From a virus, in IMG/VR virus record IMGVR_UViG_3300008259_000272, positions 1 through 32,458 of that record: a stretch of 32,458 nt of DNA. One strand, written 5' to 3'. Of the stretch, positions 23,569 to 32,039 are shown in pieces; positions within the stretch are counted from its first letter, which is position 1, and every line of letters starts with the position of its first letter. Below the pieces are notes generated by a model. That model was not told where the DNA came from. It saw nothing but the letters and a program-made list of their open reading frames with translations, and ran no database searches. Made by a program: the position numbers and the translations under genes.

Positions 23569-24159
23569 TTAGGCGGCGGTAATGGTGGTCGCATCGTACA
23601 TATGCACGCCCGTATTGAACTTAACGATGAGGTCGGTGTAGTTGCTACCGGCATCAACGAAGTCCACGACACGCAGCGCGAGCGTAGCGGTACGGGCGGG
23701 GGCAACAGCGCGAACGGTCGAAAGACCGGTAGCCGTATTACCACCAAAGTTTTCAATGGCTGCTTGATAACCACGGGTAGTGGCAGCAACAGAACCAGCC
23801 GCTTGAATCTGATACAACTGCTGAGGATCGTCGTTAACTTTAACGATGATGTTCTTATAGCCAGCAGTGACCGCGTTTGCGGGCAGATACTGACCATGAA
23901 CTTGATACTTCAGCACCGGGTCAACATAACTAACACCAACGCACACGCCAATGACGCCACCCGTGGAGGTAGTGACAGTAGCGCCAGCAGCGGTGGGCTG
24001 ACCAGCGGAAGAAGCGCCAACCAAAATAACATCGCCGGTGTAAATAGGCGTGGCGTTGTCAACGGTGTAAGCGATCTCTCGCATGGCACCGCCGGGGTTA
24101 GGACGACCGCCGATCAAATTGATCGGACGAAGCCCGTAAGGAGAAGGAGTGCTAGCCAT
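23569..24159 (-). CDS. Capsid-associated (decoration-like) protein
   Basis: A 196-residue protein: PSPYGLRPINLIGGRPNPGG, IYTGDVILVGASSAGQPTAA, VIGVCVGVSYVDPVLKYQVH, QYLPANAVTAGYKNIIVKVN and DFVDAGSNYTDLIVKFNTGV. Proteins with the PYGLRPI opening are found directly upstream of HK97-type capsid genes in many phages and are presumed head structural or decoration proteins. It starts after the 154-residue gene and ends 13 bases before the capsid start. The role rests on position and recalled family membership. Confidence 0.75.
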   Translation of the reverse strand: MASTPSPYGLRPINLIGGRPNPGGAMREIAYTVDNATPIYTGDVILVGASSAGQPTAAGATVTTSTGGVIGVCVGVSYVDPVLKYQVHGQYLPANAVTAGYKNIIVKVNDDPQQLYQIQAAGSVAATTRGYQAAIENFGGNTATGLSTVRAVAPARTATLALRVVDFVDAGSNYTDLIVKFNTGVHMYDATTITAA

Positions 24160-24173
24160 TTATGGCCTCCAAA

Positions 24174-24638
24174 TTAAAGTTTAGATGTACCTGAACCAAA
24201 GCCACTGCGCGAAGTCTCAGATTTATGGTCTTTGAACAGAGGCATACGCGGGTCATTCTCGCGGAAAAGCGTGTTATTGACCGAATCCATCTGTGCGCGT
24301 GACTGCTTGTTGTAATACGCATCGCGCTGTTCCATGAATTCCACAGGGGCTTTACACAGAAGCAGACCGCCGATTTCGATATTTCCCGACTTATTAGCTT
24401 CAAGCATCATTTCGGGATGGTCTTCTGCCCGGACCGGTTCCCATCCTTGGCGCATCTTTCCTGACACATTGGTAGGATCAGCCTGACCTAGAATGGCGGT
24501 GCGAACCCAACGGAATTCATATCCGGGGATGGGGGCAGGTGATGGTAGGGTAGCGGCGGGTTGCCACTGACGAACACGGCGCTCGCGGGTTTCAGCATCG
24601 CGGTTAGTGAGGTTACGTTCAGTGCGGTTCTCAGCCAT
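24174..24638 (-). CDS. Conserved head-module protein
   Basis: 154 residues from the ATG at 24636-24638, which overlaps the scaffold stop by eight bases, the same style as the co-chaperonin start; a TTG at 24662 is rejected. It has a charged N-terminus (AENRTERNLTNRDAETRERR), then IPGYEFRWVRTAILGQADPT, GNIEIGGLLLCKAPVEFMEQ, RDAYYNKQSRAQMDSVNNTL and a Ser/Gly-rich tail. Similar proteins are often found between scaffold and capsid genes in short-tailed environmental phages. Its function is unknown. Confidence 0.72.
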   Translation of the reverse strand: MAENRTERNLTNRDAETRERRVRQWQPAATLPSPAPIPGYEFRWVRTAILGQADPTNVSGKMRQGWEPVRAEDHPEMMLEANKSGNIEIGGLLLCKAPVEFMEQRDAYYNKQSRAQMDSVNNTLFRENDPRMPLFKDHKSETSRSGFGSGTSKL

Positions 24639-25572
24639 TATCTCTACCCATTTGTTTAGCAACTTCTTTCGCGTAGTCTTCTAACGGGACTCCGAGCCGT
24701 TTTGCAAATGCAACCTGCGTTTGCGTCAGCACGATCTTTTTAGGCGCGGTGCTTCGCGTTGCCGGTGCCACTACATTTGCGGGTTTAGCCTTTTTGGGCT
24801 TTTCCTCGACCACTTCATCTCCGAATACTTCAGGAAACACTTGTCGGATTCTCCGATTCAGCTTCCCGTAATACTCATCCGACGTAGTATCAAGGCCCTC
24901 ATCGACCAATTTCTCATGCACCCCCAGTGCAAAGCTGGTCATTTCTTTATCCGAGCCAAACCAAGAATTCTGACGTTGCCACGCCAAAGCCTTGTGATCG
25001 ACTTGGGGCTGGGGGGATACAGGTGCATTATATTCAGGTTCTTTTCTTTGTAAAGGAATATTTACTGCTTTACGTTCAACCTGACTGATTTTAATCTTGG
25101 CGTCGGCAATCTCTTCTTGCGCGGAAGCAAGAATATCTGCATCACCGTCCTCATACGCCTTCTTGAATTTAGCCCGAGCTTGGGCCAATTCAGCTTCCGC
25201 AGCGGTCTTTTCAGATGCGACGGCGAACTTATTCGACGCATTAGCGAAGTTTCGAAGCTTCTGATTCTCTTCGAATACCTGTTTAGCAAACCGAAGAGCC
25301 TCTTCTTTCTCCCGAGCAGCGGCTTCTTTAGCCCGACGCTCATCGTGGTAGCCCTTGGACAGGTGCTGAATACGCTTCTTTACCTTGTCCGAGTAGTTCT
25401 CAAGCTCATCCTCGGTAACTTCCGTAGGCGGTTCAGACGCTTCACGGCCCCGGTCTTTCTCAGGGGTATCGTCTACAACCTCAATCTCTACCTCGTTGCT
25501 GACTTCTTTATCAGCGGTAGAGGCTTTAGCTTCCTTCTCATCAGGAAACTCGAATTCAACTTGCTCGCTCAT
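24631..25572 (-). CDS. Capsid scaffolding protein
   Basis: A 313-residue, highly charged protein. It has an acidic N-terminus (VEFEFPDEKEAKASTADKEV), a long helical and coiled-coil centre (KAAAREKEEALRFAKQVFEE-like residues, about 80-170), a Pro-rich linker (EYNAPVSPQPQVDHKAL) and a C-terminal helix after a basic linker (VAFAKRLGVPLEDYAKEVAK). Scaffolds guide capsid subunits into a correct prohead and leave or are degraded before packaging. Position between portal and capsid, composition and length all fit. No protease domain is visible in it. Confidence 0.85.
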   Translation of the reverse strand: MSEQVEFEFPDEKEAKASTADKEVSNEVEIEVVDDTPEKDRGREASEPPTEVTEDELENYSDKVKKRIQHLSKGYHDERRAKEAAAREKEEALRFAKQVFEENQKLRNFANASNKFAVASEKTAAEAELAQARAKFKKAYEDGDADILASAQEEIADAKIKISQVERKAVNIPLQRKEPEYNAPVSPQPQVDHKALAWQRQNSWFGSDKEMTSFALGVHEKLVDEGLDTTSDEYYGKLNRRIRQVFPEVFGDEVVEEKPKKAKPANVVAPATRSTAPKKIVLTQTQVAFAKRLGVPLEDYAKEVAKQMGRDNG

Positions 25573-25582
25573 TTAAGTCTCC

Positions 25583-25939
25583 TTAACCAGCGCGGGTAAT
25601 ACCACGGGGATCTTCAACAACGGCCTCGACCATATCGTCGTTAATAAGCCGAAACTCCCGACCATGAATCTTCAGACGGGTGCCAGCATAGGCGCGGGTA
25701 ATAACGAAATCACCCTCCTTACACCACGCTCCAGTCGGAAACTTGTCGGCGTCCTTATAAGCCATTTCACCGGCCTTAAGAACGAAGAGAACCACCGTAC
25801 TATGCTCTTCAATTCGTACCGAAGAGTCCGCTTTAAGGATTCCGGATTCAAACTTATCTTCTACTTCCGGCACCGCACACAGCAGTTTGTACCCTTGGGG
25901 CTTGGGTAGTTGGGTTGCTGCGGTTTGTTCATCAGTCAT
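25583..25939 (-). CDS. GroES-like co-chaperonin
   Basis: 118 residues from the ATG at 25937-25939, which has GGAG seven bases upstream; an ATG 30 bases earlier has no ribosome site. The Cpn10 fold signature is visible: PQGYKLLCAVPEVEDKFESG, the mobile-loop region near residues 25-45, VLFVLKAGEMAYKDADKFPT, EGDFVITRAYAGTRLKIHGR and EFRLINDDMVEAVVEDP. In T4 the analogous gp31 replaces host GroES so that GroEL can fold the capsid protein; a similar job is suggested by its place next to scaffold and portal. No GroEL partner is encoded here. Confidence 0.85.
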   Translation of the reverse strand: MTDEQTAATQLPKPQGYKLLCAVPEVEDKFESGILKADSSVRIEEHSTVVLFVLKAGEMAYKDADKFPTGAWCKEGDFVITRAYAGTRLKIHGREFRLINDDMVEAVVEDPRGITRAG

Positions 25940-26126
25940 CAAAATGCTCCAGTCTTCGCATGAGGTCATTTACATAGGACTGCGCGAGATTTAGACCCCG
26001 AATCACCCCGCACAGATACTTATATTCTTCGAATGTTTTAGGCGCACCTTGCTGCAAAGCAGCGGTGTTAGTAGCAACCTCCTCACTGAACTGAGCGAGG
26101 AGGTGTTTGAGAATCTTTTCTTCCAT
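25932..26126 (-). CDS. Small hypothetical protein between portal and co-chaperonin
   Basis: A 64-residue helical protein whose ATG overlaps the portal stop (TAATG) and whose end overlaps the co-chaperonin start. Sequence: EEKILKHLLAQFSEEVATNT, ALQQGAPKTFEEYKYLCGVI, and LNLAQSYVNDLMRRLEHFDD. It has no membrane segment. Short helical proteins with a similar EYKYLCGVIRGL block occur beside portal genes in other podoviruses, but no function is known. Confidence 0.75.
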   Translation of the reverse strand: MEEKILKHLLAQFSEEVATNTAALQQGAPKTFEEYKYLCGVIRGLNLAQSYVNDLMRRLEHFDD

Positions 26127-28582
26127 TACTGGTTACCCGGTTTGGGCTTGTTCATGCCCGGATTGGGTTGTTTATTGGTCTTGAAGGCCCCCAAGACGTT
26201 CTTGACATTAGCCTGCCTCGACTGGGATTCGATCTTCTTGTTCTCCAGCATCAGGCGCTGTTGCTCCATTTGAAGCTTGGCCTGTTCGTTCTGCATCTTG
26301 GCTTGGCTCTCCATCATCTTGCGCTGATTGTCTTGCGCCTTAAGTTGGAGTTCCTGCTGTTGCATCTGAATAAGCGGGTCTTGCGCCTGTTGTGCTGCTT
26401 GCTGGGCTTGAGCCTGTGCAATATGAGATTGAAGAAGTTGTTGTGCGGCCATGGCGCTAAGTTGAGAAACCTGAACTTCCATCTCAGGCGTCATGCGCTG
26501 ATCTTCTTCAGTTTCCTGACTTGGGTCTTCCATCGGGGGCAGAGACACACCGAGTTGATTCTCGATGTCCCTGCGGTACTTAAACGCCAAGTGATCCATC
26601 ATGTGAGCTTGGATCGCCGCCATAATTTGTTGCGCTGCGGGATTTTGCTGCATCATGGCCTGAATAGACGGATCTTTGACCAGCGAGTCGTGGACCGCTA
26701 AGTGCGCGTCGTGGTCCTGATACATAAACGCCTTAGCCGGCTTACCCTTCAGCAAGAACATGTTCTCGCTAACCGGGTCTTTGGGCGTCTGATCCTCTTC
26801 CATCGGGATCAACTTATTGGCGTTCTTGATGCCAATAACCTCAAGCATTTGGCGGTGCAGCATCGGGAGGTCATAAATCTGAGGCGAGGCTTGCGCCAAC
26901 TGCATCACTGCCTGATACTGAACGATGCGTTGCCCCATCGTCGCGGCGTTAGGATCGCTGACAGGAATAATCTCAACATGCTCGAAATCTTCCTTTTTAG
27001 CTGCGCGGCCTTTTTTGCCGTCTACCTCGTATGTATAAGCGTCGTCGGCATAATCGCGCACGATACCCTTAAGGAGCTTGAACTCCTGTTTGAGCGTGAA
27101 ATGCACGCGAGCTTGGACGGCACTCATGACTTTGAGCATGCGCTCAAGGATTGCCATCGTTGTCCCGACGGGCGCTTGTGCCGACATATCGGAGACTTTA
27201 AGGTCCGCAATTGACGCCAGTCTGCGGCCATCCTCAACAATAATACCCAGCAAGCCGCTCAGAACCTGACTCGGTTCTTTATATGGCAGGGGCAGGATGT
27301 TGTCCTTAATAGACCCGCTCGGTACGTCCACATCACGGAACTCGCCCGGAGCGATGGGTGTATCGTCACCCTTTACACGCAACCCGCGAGATTTAAGACC
27401 ACCGGGCAGATTGGATAAAGTTCCGGCGTCAACAAGCTGACGAAGAATAGATGTACCAGCGCGAGCGTAGCCGCCGACGATATGAATAAGACCAAGGCCG
27501 TAAAAACCAAAACCCGGAATATATGTGTAGTGAACGAAGTGCTGTCGCTTGAGCTTTTGTGGGTCTTCTTCAAGGTAGTTTCTTCGTACTGCCAGTACCT
27601 CTCCAGTGCCTTTCTCAATCGTAACGATATAAGGGAGGGCGATTCCCGTTTCTTCCCCATCCTCATCAGTATCTTCATAGCCTTCCAAGTCCAAGTTAAC
27701 GTGCATCTCTAGCACACGGTACCGGTCATCCTCGGTGGCGCTATACCCTTGCTCTTCAGCCTTGCGTTTCTCAATATCATCGAGAACCTTCTGCGGCTCA
27801 CCAAGCTCAATATCCCGGTAAAAGCCCGCAACTTGCAGCTTACGAAGGTCATTCTTGGTCTTACGCATCACATGCGTAACGCGCTCCGCGCTCTCAATGT
27901 TTGATGCCCCGTAGGGCACAACCACATCTTCAGCCGGTACAAACACCGCTACTTGGCGGCTAAGCGACGGGTCAAAGTAAATCTTTTTGAATGCCGACCC
28001 GGCAAGGCCCAAGGTGTACAGCAGGCGCTCATGCTCCGGTCGATACTCGACCATTGCCTCGGTAAGCTGGTAGTTCATCTCATCACGGACACGGGCCGCA
28101 GCCTCTTCTTTGTCGCGTGTGACTTTGCCAAGGATCTGAGTTTTAACTGGCCCCGCAGCGGGGAAAGTCTCCATGATCGCTTCGGACTGAAACTTAATAG
28201 CGGCTTCATTCAGCAGCGGGTGGAACACACCGCATGCACCTTCCCAAGGCTCAGACCGCTCCTCATACTTGAGGCCCAGCAACTCCAGCCCCTTAATATA
28301 TGTCTCGACCCATTCCTTGCGGCTATTTACGTCCGTATCGAACTGGGACAGAAGCTCACTGGACAAAGACGACAGGACATTATTAGGCAGAATCTCGGCA
28401 AGGTTCTCATCGAACTCGCCTTCCTCGCTATCTTCATCCTCGGGCACAATCGTAATCTCTACGCTGCCATCGTCCATCGTCACGATGTCCGGATTTACGA
28501 TCTCGATCTGAAACGGCGACTCCGCTTCTTCTTCCAGCCCCATCGGGGCCTCATAGAACGCCTTGTCCATATTCGTAGCCAT
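26126..28582 (-). CDS. Portal protein
   Basis: An 818-residue protein, as large as the portals of P22-like and other short-tailed phages. It has an acidic N-terminus (EITIVPEDEDSEEGEFDENL), then core blocks YIKGLELLGLKYEERSEPWE, ACGVFHPLLNEAAIKFQSEA, TRDKEEAAARVRDEMNYQLT, FKKIYFDPSLSRQVAVFVPA and HYTYIPGFGFYGLGLIHIVG. The C-terminal 120 residues are Gln-rich helix (AQAQQAAQQAQDPLIQMQQQ), probably a coiled-coil barrel. Twelve copies would form the DNA channel at the capsid vertex, contacted by terminase during packaging and then by the adaptors. Confidence 0.95.
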   Translation of the reverse strand: MATNMDKAFYEAPMGLEEEAESPFQIEIVNPDIVTMDDGSVEITIVPEDEDSEEGEFDENLAEILPNNVLSSLSSELLSQFDTDVNSRKEWVETYIKGLELLGLKYEERSEPWEGACGVFHPLLNEAAIKFQSEAIMETFPAAGPVKTQILGKVTRDKEEAAARVRDEMNYQLTEAMVEYRPEHERLLYTLGLAGSAFKKIYFDPSLSRQVAVFVPAEDVVVPYGASNIESAERVTHVMRKTKNDLRKLQVAGFYRDIELGEPQKVLDDIEKRKAEEQGYSATEDDRYRVLEMHVNLDLEGYEDTDEDGEETGIALPYIVTIEKGTGEVLAVRRNYLEEDPQKLKRQHFVHYTYIPGFGFYGLGLIHIVGGYARAGTSILRQLVDAGTLSNLPGGLKSRGLRVKGDDTPIAPGEFRDVDVPSGSIKDNILPLPYKEPSQVLSGLLGIIVEDGRRLASIADLKVSDMSAQAPVGTTMAILERMLKVMSAVQARVHFTLKQEFKLLKGIVRDYADDAYTYEVDGKKGRAAKKEDFEHVEIIPVSDPNAATMGQRIVQYQAVMQLAQASPQIYDLPMLHRQMLEVIGIKNANKLIPMEEDQTPKDPVSENMFLLKGKPAKAFMYQDHDAHLAVHDSLVKDPSIQAMMQQNPAAQQIMAAIQAHMMDHLAFKYRRDIENQLGVSLPPMEDPSQETEEDQRMTPEMEVQVSQLSAMAAQQLLQSHIAQAQAQQAAQQAQDPLIQMQQQELQLKAQDNQRKMMESQAKMQNEQAKLQMEQQRLMLENKKIESQSRQANVKNVLGAFKTNKQPNPGMNKPKPGNQ

Positions 28583-28585
28583 CTT

Positions 28586-28849
28586 CTATCCTTTTCTCAG
28601 CGAAGCTGTATTGGTCTGAGGGTTATAAACAAACTCATCCGGATCTCGCCCGTATTTCTTAGACGCTCTGTCAACCGCACGTTCTTCCGCCGTCATGGCA
28701 TTGCGCTTACGACCCTCATAAGTCAAATTGCCTTTAGCATCTACATGCCCGCGCTGACGCAGGATCTTCATAGCCGATTCTTCTGACCCTACCTGAGCAG
28801 TAAGGCGCTTAATCAACTGATTGCGCCCCATGTACTTTGTAGTAGCCAT
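28586..28849 (-). CDS. Conserved small phage protein before the portal gene
   Basis: An 87-residue basic protein: TTKYMGRNQLIKRLTAQVGS, ILRQRGHVDAKGNLTYEGRK, AMTAEERAVDRASKKYGRDP and EFVYNPQTNTASLRKG. I recognise the pattern as a common small protein lying between terminase and portal genes in environmental podoviruses; its function is not known. It looks like a small helix-turn protein with an extended basic tail. It starts nine bases after the HEAEH gene and ends three bases before the portal start. Confidence 0.75.
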   Translation of the reverse strand: MATTKYMGRNQLIKRLTAQVGSEESAMKILRQRGHVDAKGNLTYEGRKRNAMTAEERAVDRASKKYGRDPDEFVYNPQTNTASLRKG

Positions 28850-28858
28850 CTTCTATCC

Positions 28859-29635
28859 TTAAATGTCGCGGACTCTTCCGCCACCTTGAAAACCGAGTGA
28901 TTTGATTACCTTCTTCATAACACTATCATTTTTTGTTTTATTTTCGTCTATTTCCGGTTGCCGCGTATACGGGGGCAAATCAAACCGATCAAGGCGAGTT
29001 TGACGCAAACCAGTAACAGCGTTATAAGCCTCTCGCACGTTCCTATCTTTAAACAAGGTTTTACGAAGTTCAGGGTCTTTGGTTAAATCAACTCGTCGTG
29101 CAGCCTCGGTACCAGCCAAAGTAGCCAAAATTTCATATAAATTTTCTTCGCCCCTATTCATGATAAATGCAGGAGTCGTGTAATAGTTGTCGATACCGTA
29201 TTTTTCTTTAAGGTATGGAGCAGAAGTCAACAAACCATTCAAAAATGAGCGAGTACCCTGCGATTGGGTTTTAAGATCATTGCTCATCAACTCCTTAAAC
29301 TTGTTACCGACTAAGCGGGCTCCACCCAGCCCCTGCCGGGCCATTAAATGCTCAGCCTCATGCGCGATGGTGTCTAAACCAGCAGACGGCGCGGTAAATA
29401 CAGTTTGATTTGCTCGGCGGTTGGCGTCGTACTCTTTTTCTGCATCTTTACTAACAACAAATCCAAGAGTATTAGTACCATCGAGATGCGGCATTTCTCG
29501 TACTTGCAGTGACGCTAATCCATAGGCGTTATAGGGTAGCTCGCGTGAGCGCCGGGGCCGCGTATCGCTTTCATTAGCGGGTAAGTATGAGTTTTTTAAA
29601 GCACTTCTTGTATAGTCGTCGTATCGGTCAGTCAT
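28859..29635 (-). CDS. HEAEH zincin-like metallopeptidase protein
   Basis: A 258-residue protein with HExxH at His92-Glu93-Ala-Glu-His96 (GLDTIAHEAEHLMARQGLGG). Glu168 in EENLYEILATLAG is a plausible third zinc ligand of gluzincin type. The N-terminal 80 residues include VREMPHLDGTNTLGFVVSKD, and the C-terminus ends GFQGGGRVRDI, with the basic Gly motif common in this genome. No signal peptide or membrane segment is seen. Placed between terminase and portal, it could be a maturation protease or a structural relic of one; the substrate is unknown. Confidence 0.7.
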   Translation of the reverse strand: MTDRYDDYTRSALKNSYLPANESDTRPRRSRELPYNAYGLASLQVREMPHLDGTNTLGFVVSKDAEKEYDANRRANQTVFTAPSAGLDTIAHEAEHLMARQGLGGARLVGNKFKELMSNDLKTQSQGTRSFLNGLLTSAPYLKEKYGIDNYYTTPAFIMNRGEENLYEILATLAGTEAARRVDLTKDPELRKTLFKDRNVREAYNAVTGLRQTRLDRFDLPPYTRQPEIDENKTKNDSVMKKVIKSLGFQGGGRVRDI

Positions 29636-29701
29636 CTTTATTCCCTTTTATCTGCGCCGGAAATTATCCTCCGGACATAATTTGCCTAAACTCGGTATAT
29701 T

Positions 29702-31240
29702 TCAGTAGAACCCGCCGCGCCGCTTGCTCTTGAACCACTTGATCTCTTCCGGCTCATCACTCGGGAGGGAAATAAACCCACCCTGCCTGAATCTCAGCAG
29801 CGCCTGAGTAGTCGAGTCCACCATGTCGTCATGAGTCCCAAAAGGAAATGACGCCACTTCTTCGATAAGCTCTCTTGCCCAACGTGTATCCGGTGCCCAC
29901 ACCATACCAGAAGAGAATAAGTCTGATACAGCATTAACTCGGGCGATCTTGTCTTGGCCTTTACCCGGCGTAAACTCAGACACGGGTATACCCATAGAGC
30001 GAAGCTCCTGATACAAAGCAGCCCCGTTGGACTTCTTCTCAACGATAAACGTGTCCGGTTCCCACTCTTTATAAGTGTTGAGTACCATCTTCTTTAGCTC
30101 CGGAAACTCCATACGCTCCCGGATACTCTCTAATAAGATGATGTTCTTGGCCCGAGTTTCCTCGTTCTCAAACACGCCCCACACAGTCAGAGAGTTAAAG
30201 TCAGACCGGTTAGTCGCTTCTTGGGCGGCGTCCAAAGACATAATAGTGAAGTCGCAGGTGGGGGGTTTACCCTCCTCCCACACGTTCCACCACTCTCTTT
30301 TAACTAGCGCACCCTCTTCAGAGGTCGGCTGCTGCATGTACTGAGCCTGCCAATACCGGGGGTCCATACCCGCCTTCTTAGACAGCAACTCATCTAATGT
30401 CCAAAAGTCAGGCCAAAGGGGCTTCTCATCTTCCGTACCCTCGTTGATGATCGCGGGCAGTTCAACCACCTCCCACTGATCGGCATCGGGGTTTCTTGTC
30501 ATGTGGTCTATGAGTTGACCTGTCAGGTCGAGTTTCGACCACCGCGTCATCACTACAATAATCGCGCCACCGGGCATCAGACGCTGCAACGGACCAGACT
30601 GGAACCACTCCCACGGAGGTTTGAAAACCTCAGGTTTACCTTGCTTGGCTTCTTGCTCCGAGTGGGGGTCGTCAATAATGAACAGGTCCGCACCACGGCC
30701 TGCCAACGCACCGCCTACACCAATAGCGAAATACTCGCCCTTGTGATTAGTCCCCCAGCGGGACGCAGACTTAGAGTCCTGTTGCAATGCAACATCAGGA
30801 AATACCTGTTTATAGGCATCTTCCCCCACCAAATTACGCACTTTTCGACCAAAATCCACTGCCAAGTCAGCGGTGTGGGAGGCCATAATGACCTTCTTTT
30901 CGGGGAAATTACCGAGGAACCAAGCCGGTGCTAGGTAGGAAATAAGCTCAGATTTACCGTGTCGGGGGGCAATATTGACAATAATCCGCTTCTTTTCGCC
31001 CCTAGCGACCGCTTCAAAGAGGGAAATTAGCTTCTTATGGTGGGCACCGAACTTGTAATGGGGGTAAACGTGCTTAATAAACGAGGTAAAAGACCCCCTC
31101 GCATCCCCCATTTGCCTTCTTTTCTCGTATTCTTGCAGCCTTTCTAGCAGCCACGCCTTTTCAGCGGGCGGCATCGTCGGCAAACGAGCTTTCAGGGACT
31201 TAATTTGCTCAGAAGTCAGCATTTCCGGCTTCTTCTGCAT
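29702..31240 (-). CDS. Terminase large subunit
   Basis: A 512-residue DNA-packaging motor. ATPase: Walker A at 91-97 (APRHGKS), Walker B at 185-191 (DLFIIDD), and the coupling motif MTRW at 231-234. RNase H-like nuclease: Asp337 (IMSLDAAQ), Glu401 (IVEKKSNGAALY) and Asp471/Asp472/Asp475 (GTHDDMVDS). It pairs with the small subunit, whose gene it overlaps by 32 bases, to cut concatemers and drive DNA through the portal. The ATG at 31240 is kept; an internal ATG at 31222 is possible. Confidence 0.96.
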   Translation of the reverse strand: MQKKPEMLTSEQIKSLKARLPTMPPAEKAWLLERLQEYEKRRQMGDARGSFTSFIKHVYPHYKFGAHHKKLISLFEAVARGEKKRIIVNIAPRHGKSELISYLAPAWFLGNFPEKKVIMASHTADLAVDFGRKVRNLVGEDAYKQVFPDVALQQDSKSASRWGTNHKGEYFAIGVGGALAGRGADLFIIDDPHSEQEAKQGKPEVFKPPWEWFQSGPLQRLMPGGAIIVVMTRWSKLDLTGQLIDHMTRNPDADQWEVVELPAIINEGTEDEKPLWPDFWTLDELLSKKAGMDPRYWQAQYMQQPTSEEGALVKREWWNVWEEGKPPTCDFTIMSLDAAQEATNRSDFNSLTVWGVFENEETRAKNIILLESIRERMEFPELKKMVLNTYKEWEPDTFIVEKKSNGAALYQELRSMGIPVSEFTPGKGQDKIARVNAVSDLFSSGMVWAPDTRWARELIEEVASFPFGTHDDMVDSTTQALLRFRQGGFISLPSDEPEEIKWFKSKRRGGFY

Positions 31241-31739
31241 CCCCCATATCCACAGTCAGGCGGTCAAGCTTTTCCATAAGCTCGCGCTCAATCTCTTCCG
31301 TGGATTTTTGCTGCACAGTAATCTCTGTGCGCTTCTTATATGAGTCTACGCCGTCAATCTCGCCCAAAAGCTTCAGGGCACCTAGCTGGATTTTCTCGTT
31401 TTTACTGCTGGTAAGCTCCAGCAGCTTATTGACGGTGTAAAGCTTAAGGTCCGCAAGCTCGCGGACCACCATTGTGTCGTATTTGTTAACCAACCCCGCG
31501 AGATACGCAATGGTTTCGCTGGGGTAAGAGGGGAGGTTTACTCCCGCATCTGTTTTTAGCAGCTTCACAGCTTGTTGGCGGTGAAACTCTTCCGGTTGGA
31601 TCTCTTGGTCCGTAAGTTCCGCGATCAGCCTAATAGTATTAGCACGGACTTGGATCTCCTCCTGCGTCGTCATGTCAGGAAGAGTCACCTCGGAATCTAA
31701 TTCCAAAGGTACATCGAACTCAATCGGGGCTTTAAGCAT
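31209..31739 (-). CDS. Candidate terminase small subunit
   Basis: A 176-residue, predominantly helical protein: DMTTQEEIQVRANTIRLIAE, DQEIQPEEFHRQQAVKLLKT, DTMVVRELADLKLYTVNKLL, LTSSKNEKIQLGALKLLGEI and a charged tail. It directly precedes and overlaps the large terminase gene, the usual place for the subunit that recognises the packaging site. The repeat-like helices (ALKLLGEIDGV) fit known small terminases only loosely, so the assignment rests mainly on position. It is the first gene behind the candidate late promoter. Confidence 0.7.
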   Translation of the reverse strand: MLKAPIEFDVPLELDSEVTLPDMTTQEEIQVRANTIRLIAELTDQEIQPEEFHRQQAVKLLKTDAGVNLPSYPSETIAYLAGLVNKYDTMVVRELADLKLYTVNKLLELTSSKNEKIQLGALKLLGEIDGVDSYKKRTEITVQQKSTEEIERELMEKLDRLTVDMGDAEEAGNADF

Positions 31740-31773
31740 GGGGCCAATCGCATCGGTAAACCGAGATTGCGAG

Positions 31774-31802
31774 AGTATAGGTAAAAAAATCTCACCGGTA
31801 AA
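31774..31802 (-). promoter_or_regulatory. Candidate sigma-70-type late promoter
   Basis: Read on the minus strand, TTTACC (31797-31802) and TATACT (31774-31779) are separated by exactly 17 bases, a good match to -35 and -10 elements. Transcription would start near 31767, about 28 bases before the first late gene. It would drive the packaging and head genes, and by read-through the whole minus-strand operon. Confidence 0.6.
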
Positions 31803-31861
31803 GGCCCGAGGTTTTAAAAATTTTTGCGCTGTATTTTTTGAACAGCCTTTTTACTTTAGAC

Positions 31862-31951
31862 GGGGGGAGGTTTCTAAAATAGGTAGTGATTTGTGCGGAT
31901 TAAGGGGGGTGTGGGGGGTATGGTACCAAATAGGATTTAGGGGGGTCGGGG
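31862..31951 (+). other. G-run cluster, possible G-quadruplex
   Basis: On the plus strand there are runs of six G at 31862-31867, 31904-31909, 31913-31918 and 31940-31945, and four G at 31948-31951. The last four runs lie within 48 bases and could fold into a quadruplex with one long (21-base) loop. The surrounding sequence is not coding on either strand. Confidence 0.5.
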
Positions 31952-32010
31952 TCGAAAGGAAGCCTCAGCCAGCTTTTAGCCTCAGGAATAGATTAACTAG
32001 TTAAGAATAC

Positions 32011-32039
32011 TTGACTCAGTTTGACAGTAAGCGCACAAT
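32011..32039 (+). promoter_or_regulatory. Candidate rightward promoter
   Basis: TTGACT (32011-32016) and CACAAT (32034-32039) with a 17-base spacer give a fair sigma-70 match. A second TTGACA lies ten bases later (32021-32026) without a good -10. The leader then holds the TTTACCG...CGGTAAA inverted repeat and a ribosome site, GAGG at 32090-32093, before the plus-strand gene. Confidence 0.45.

Noticed and set aside
25940-25969. Upstream ATG for the co-chaperonin, adding ten residues.
   Set aside because: No ribosome site precedes it, while the ATG at 25939 has GGAG at good spacing and the added residues do not fit the family.
27953-28786. Plus-strand open frame of 277 codons opposite the portal gene.
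   Set aside because: It overlaps a certain portal gene over almost its whole length and has no recognisable domain or ribosome site.
31828-31852. Hairpin GCTGT...ACAGC followed by a T run, resembling a plus-strand terminator.
   Set aside because: The stem is only five base pairs with a nine-base AT-rich loop, and no plus-strand gene ends nearby.
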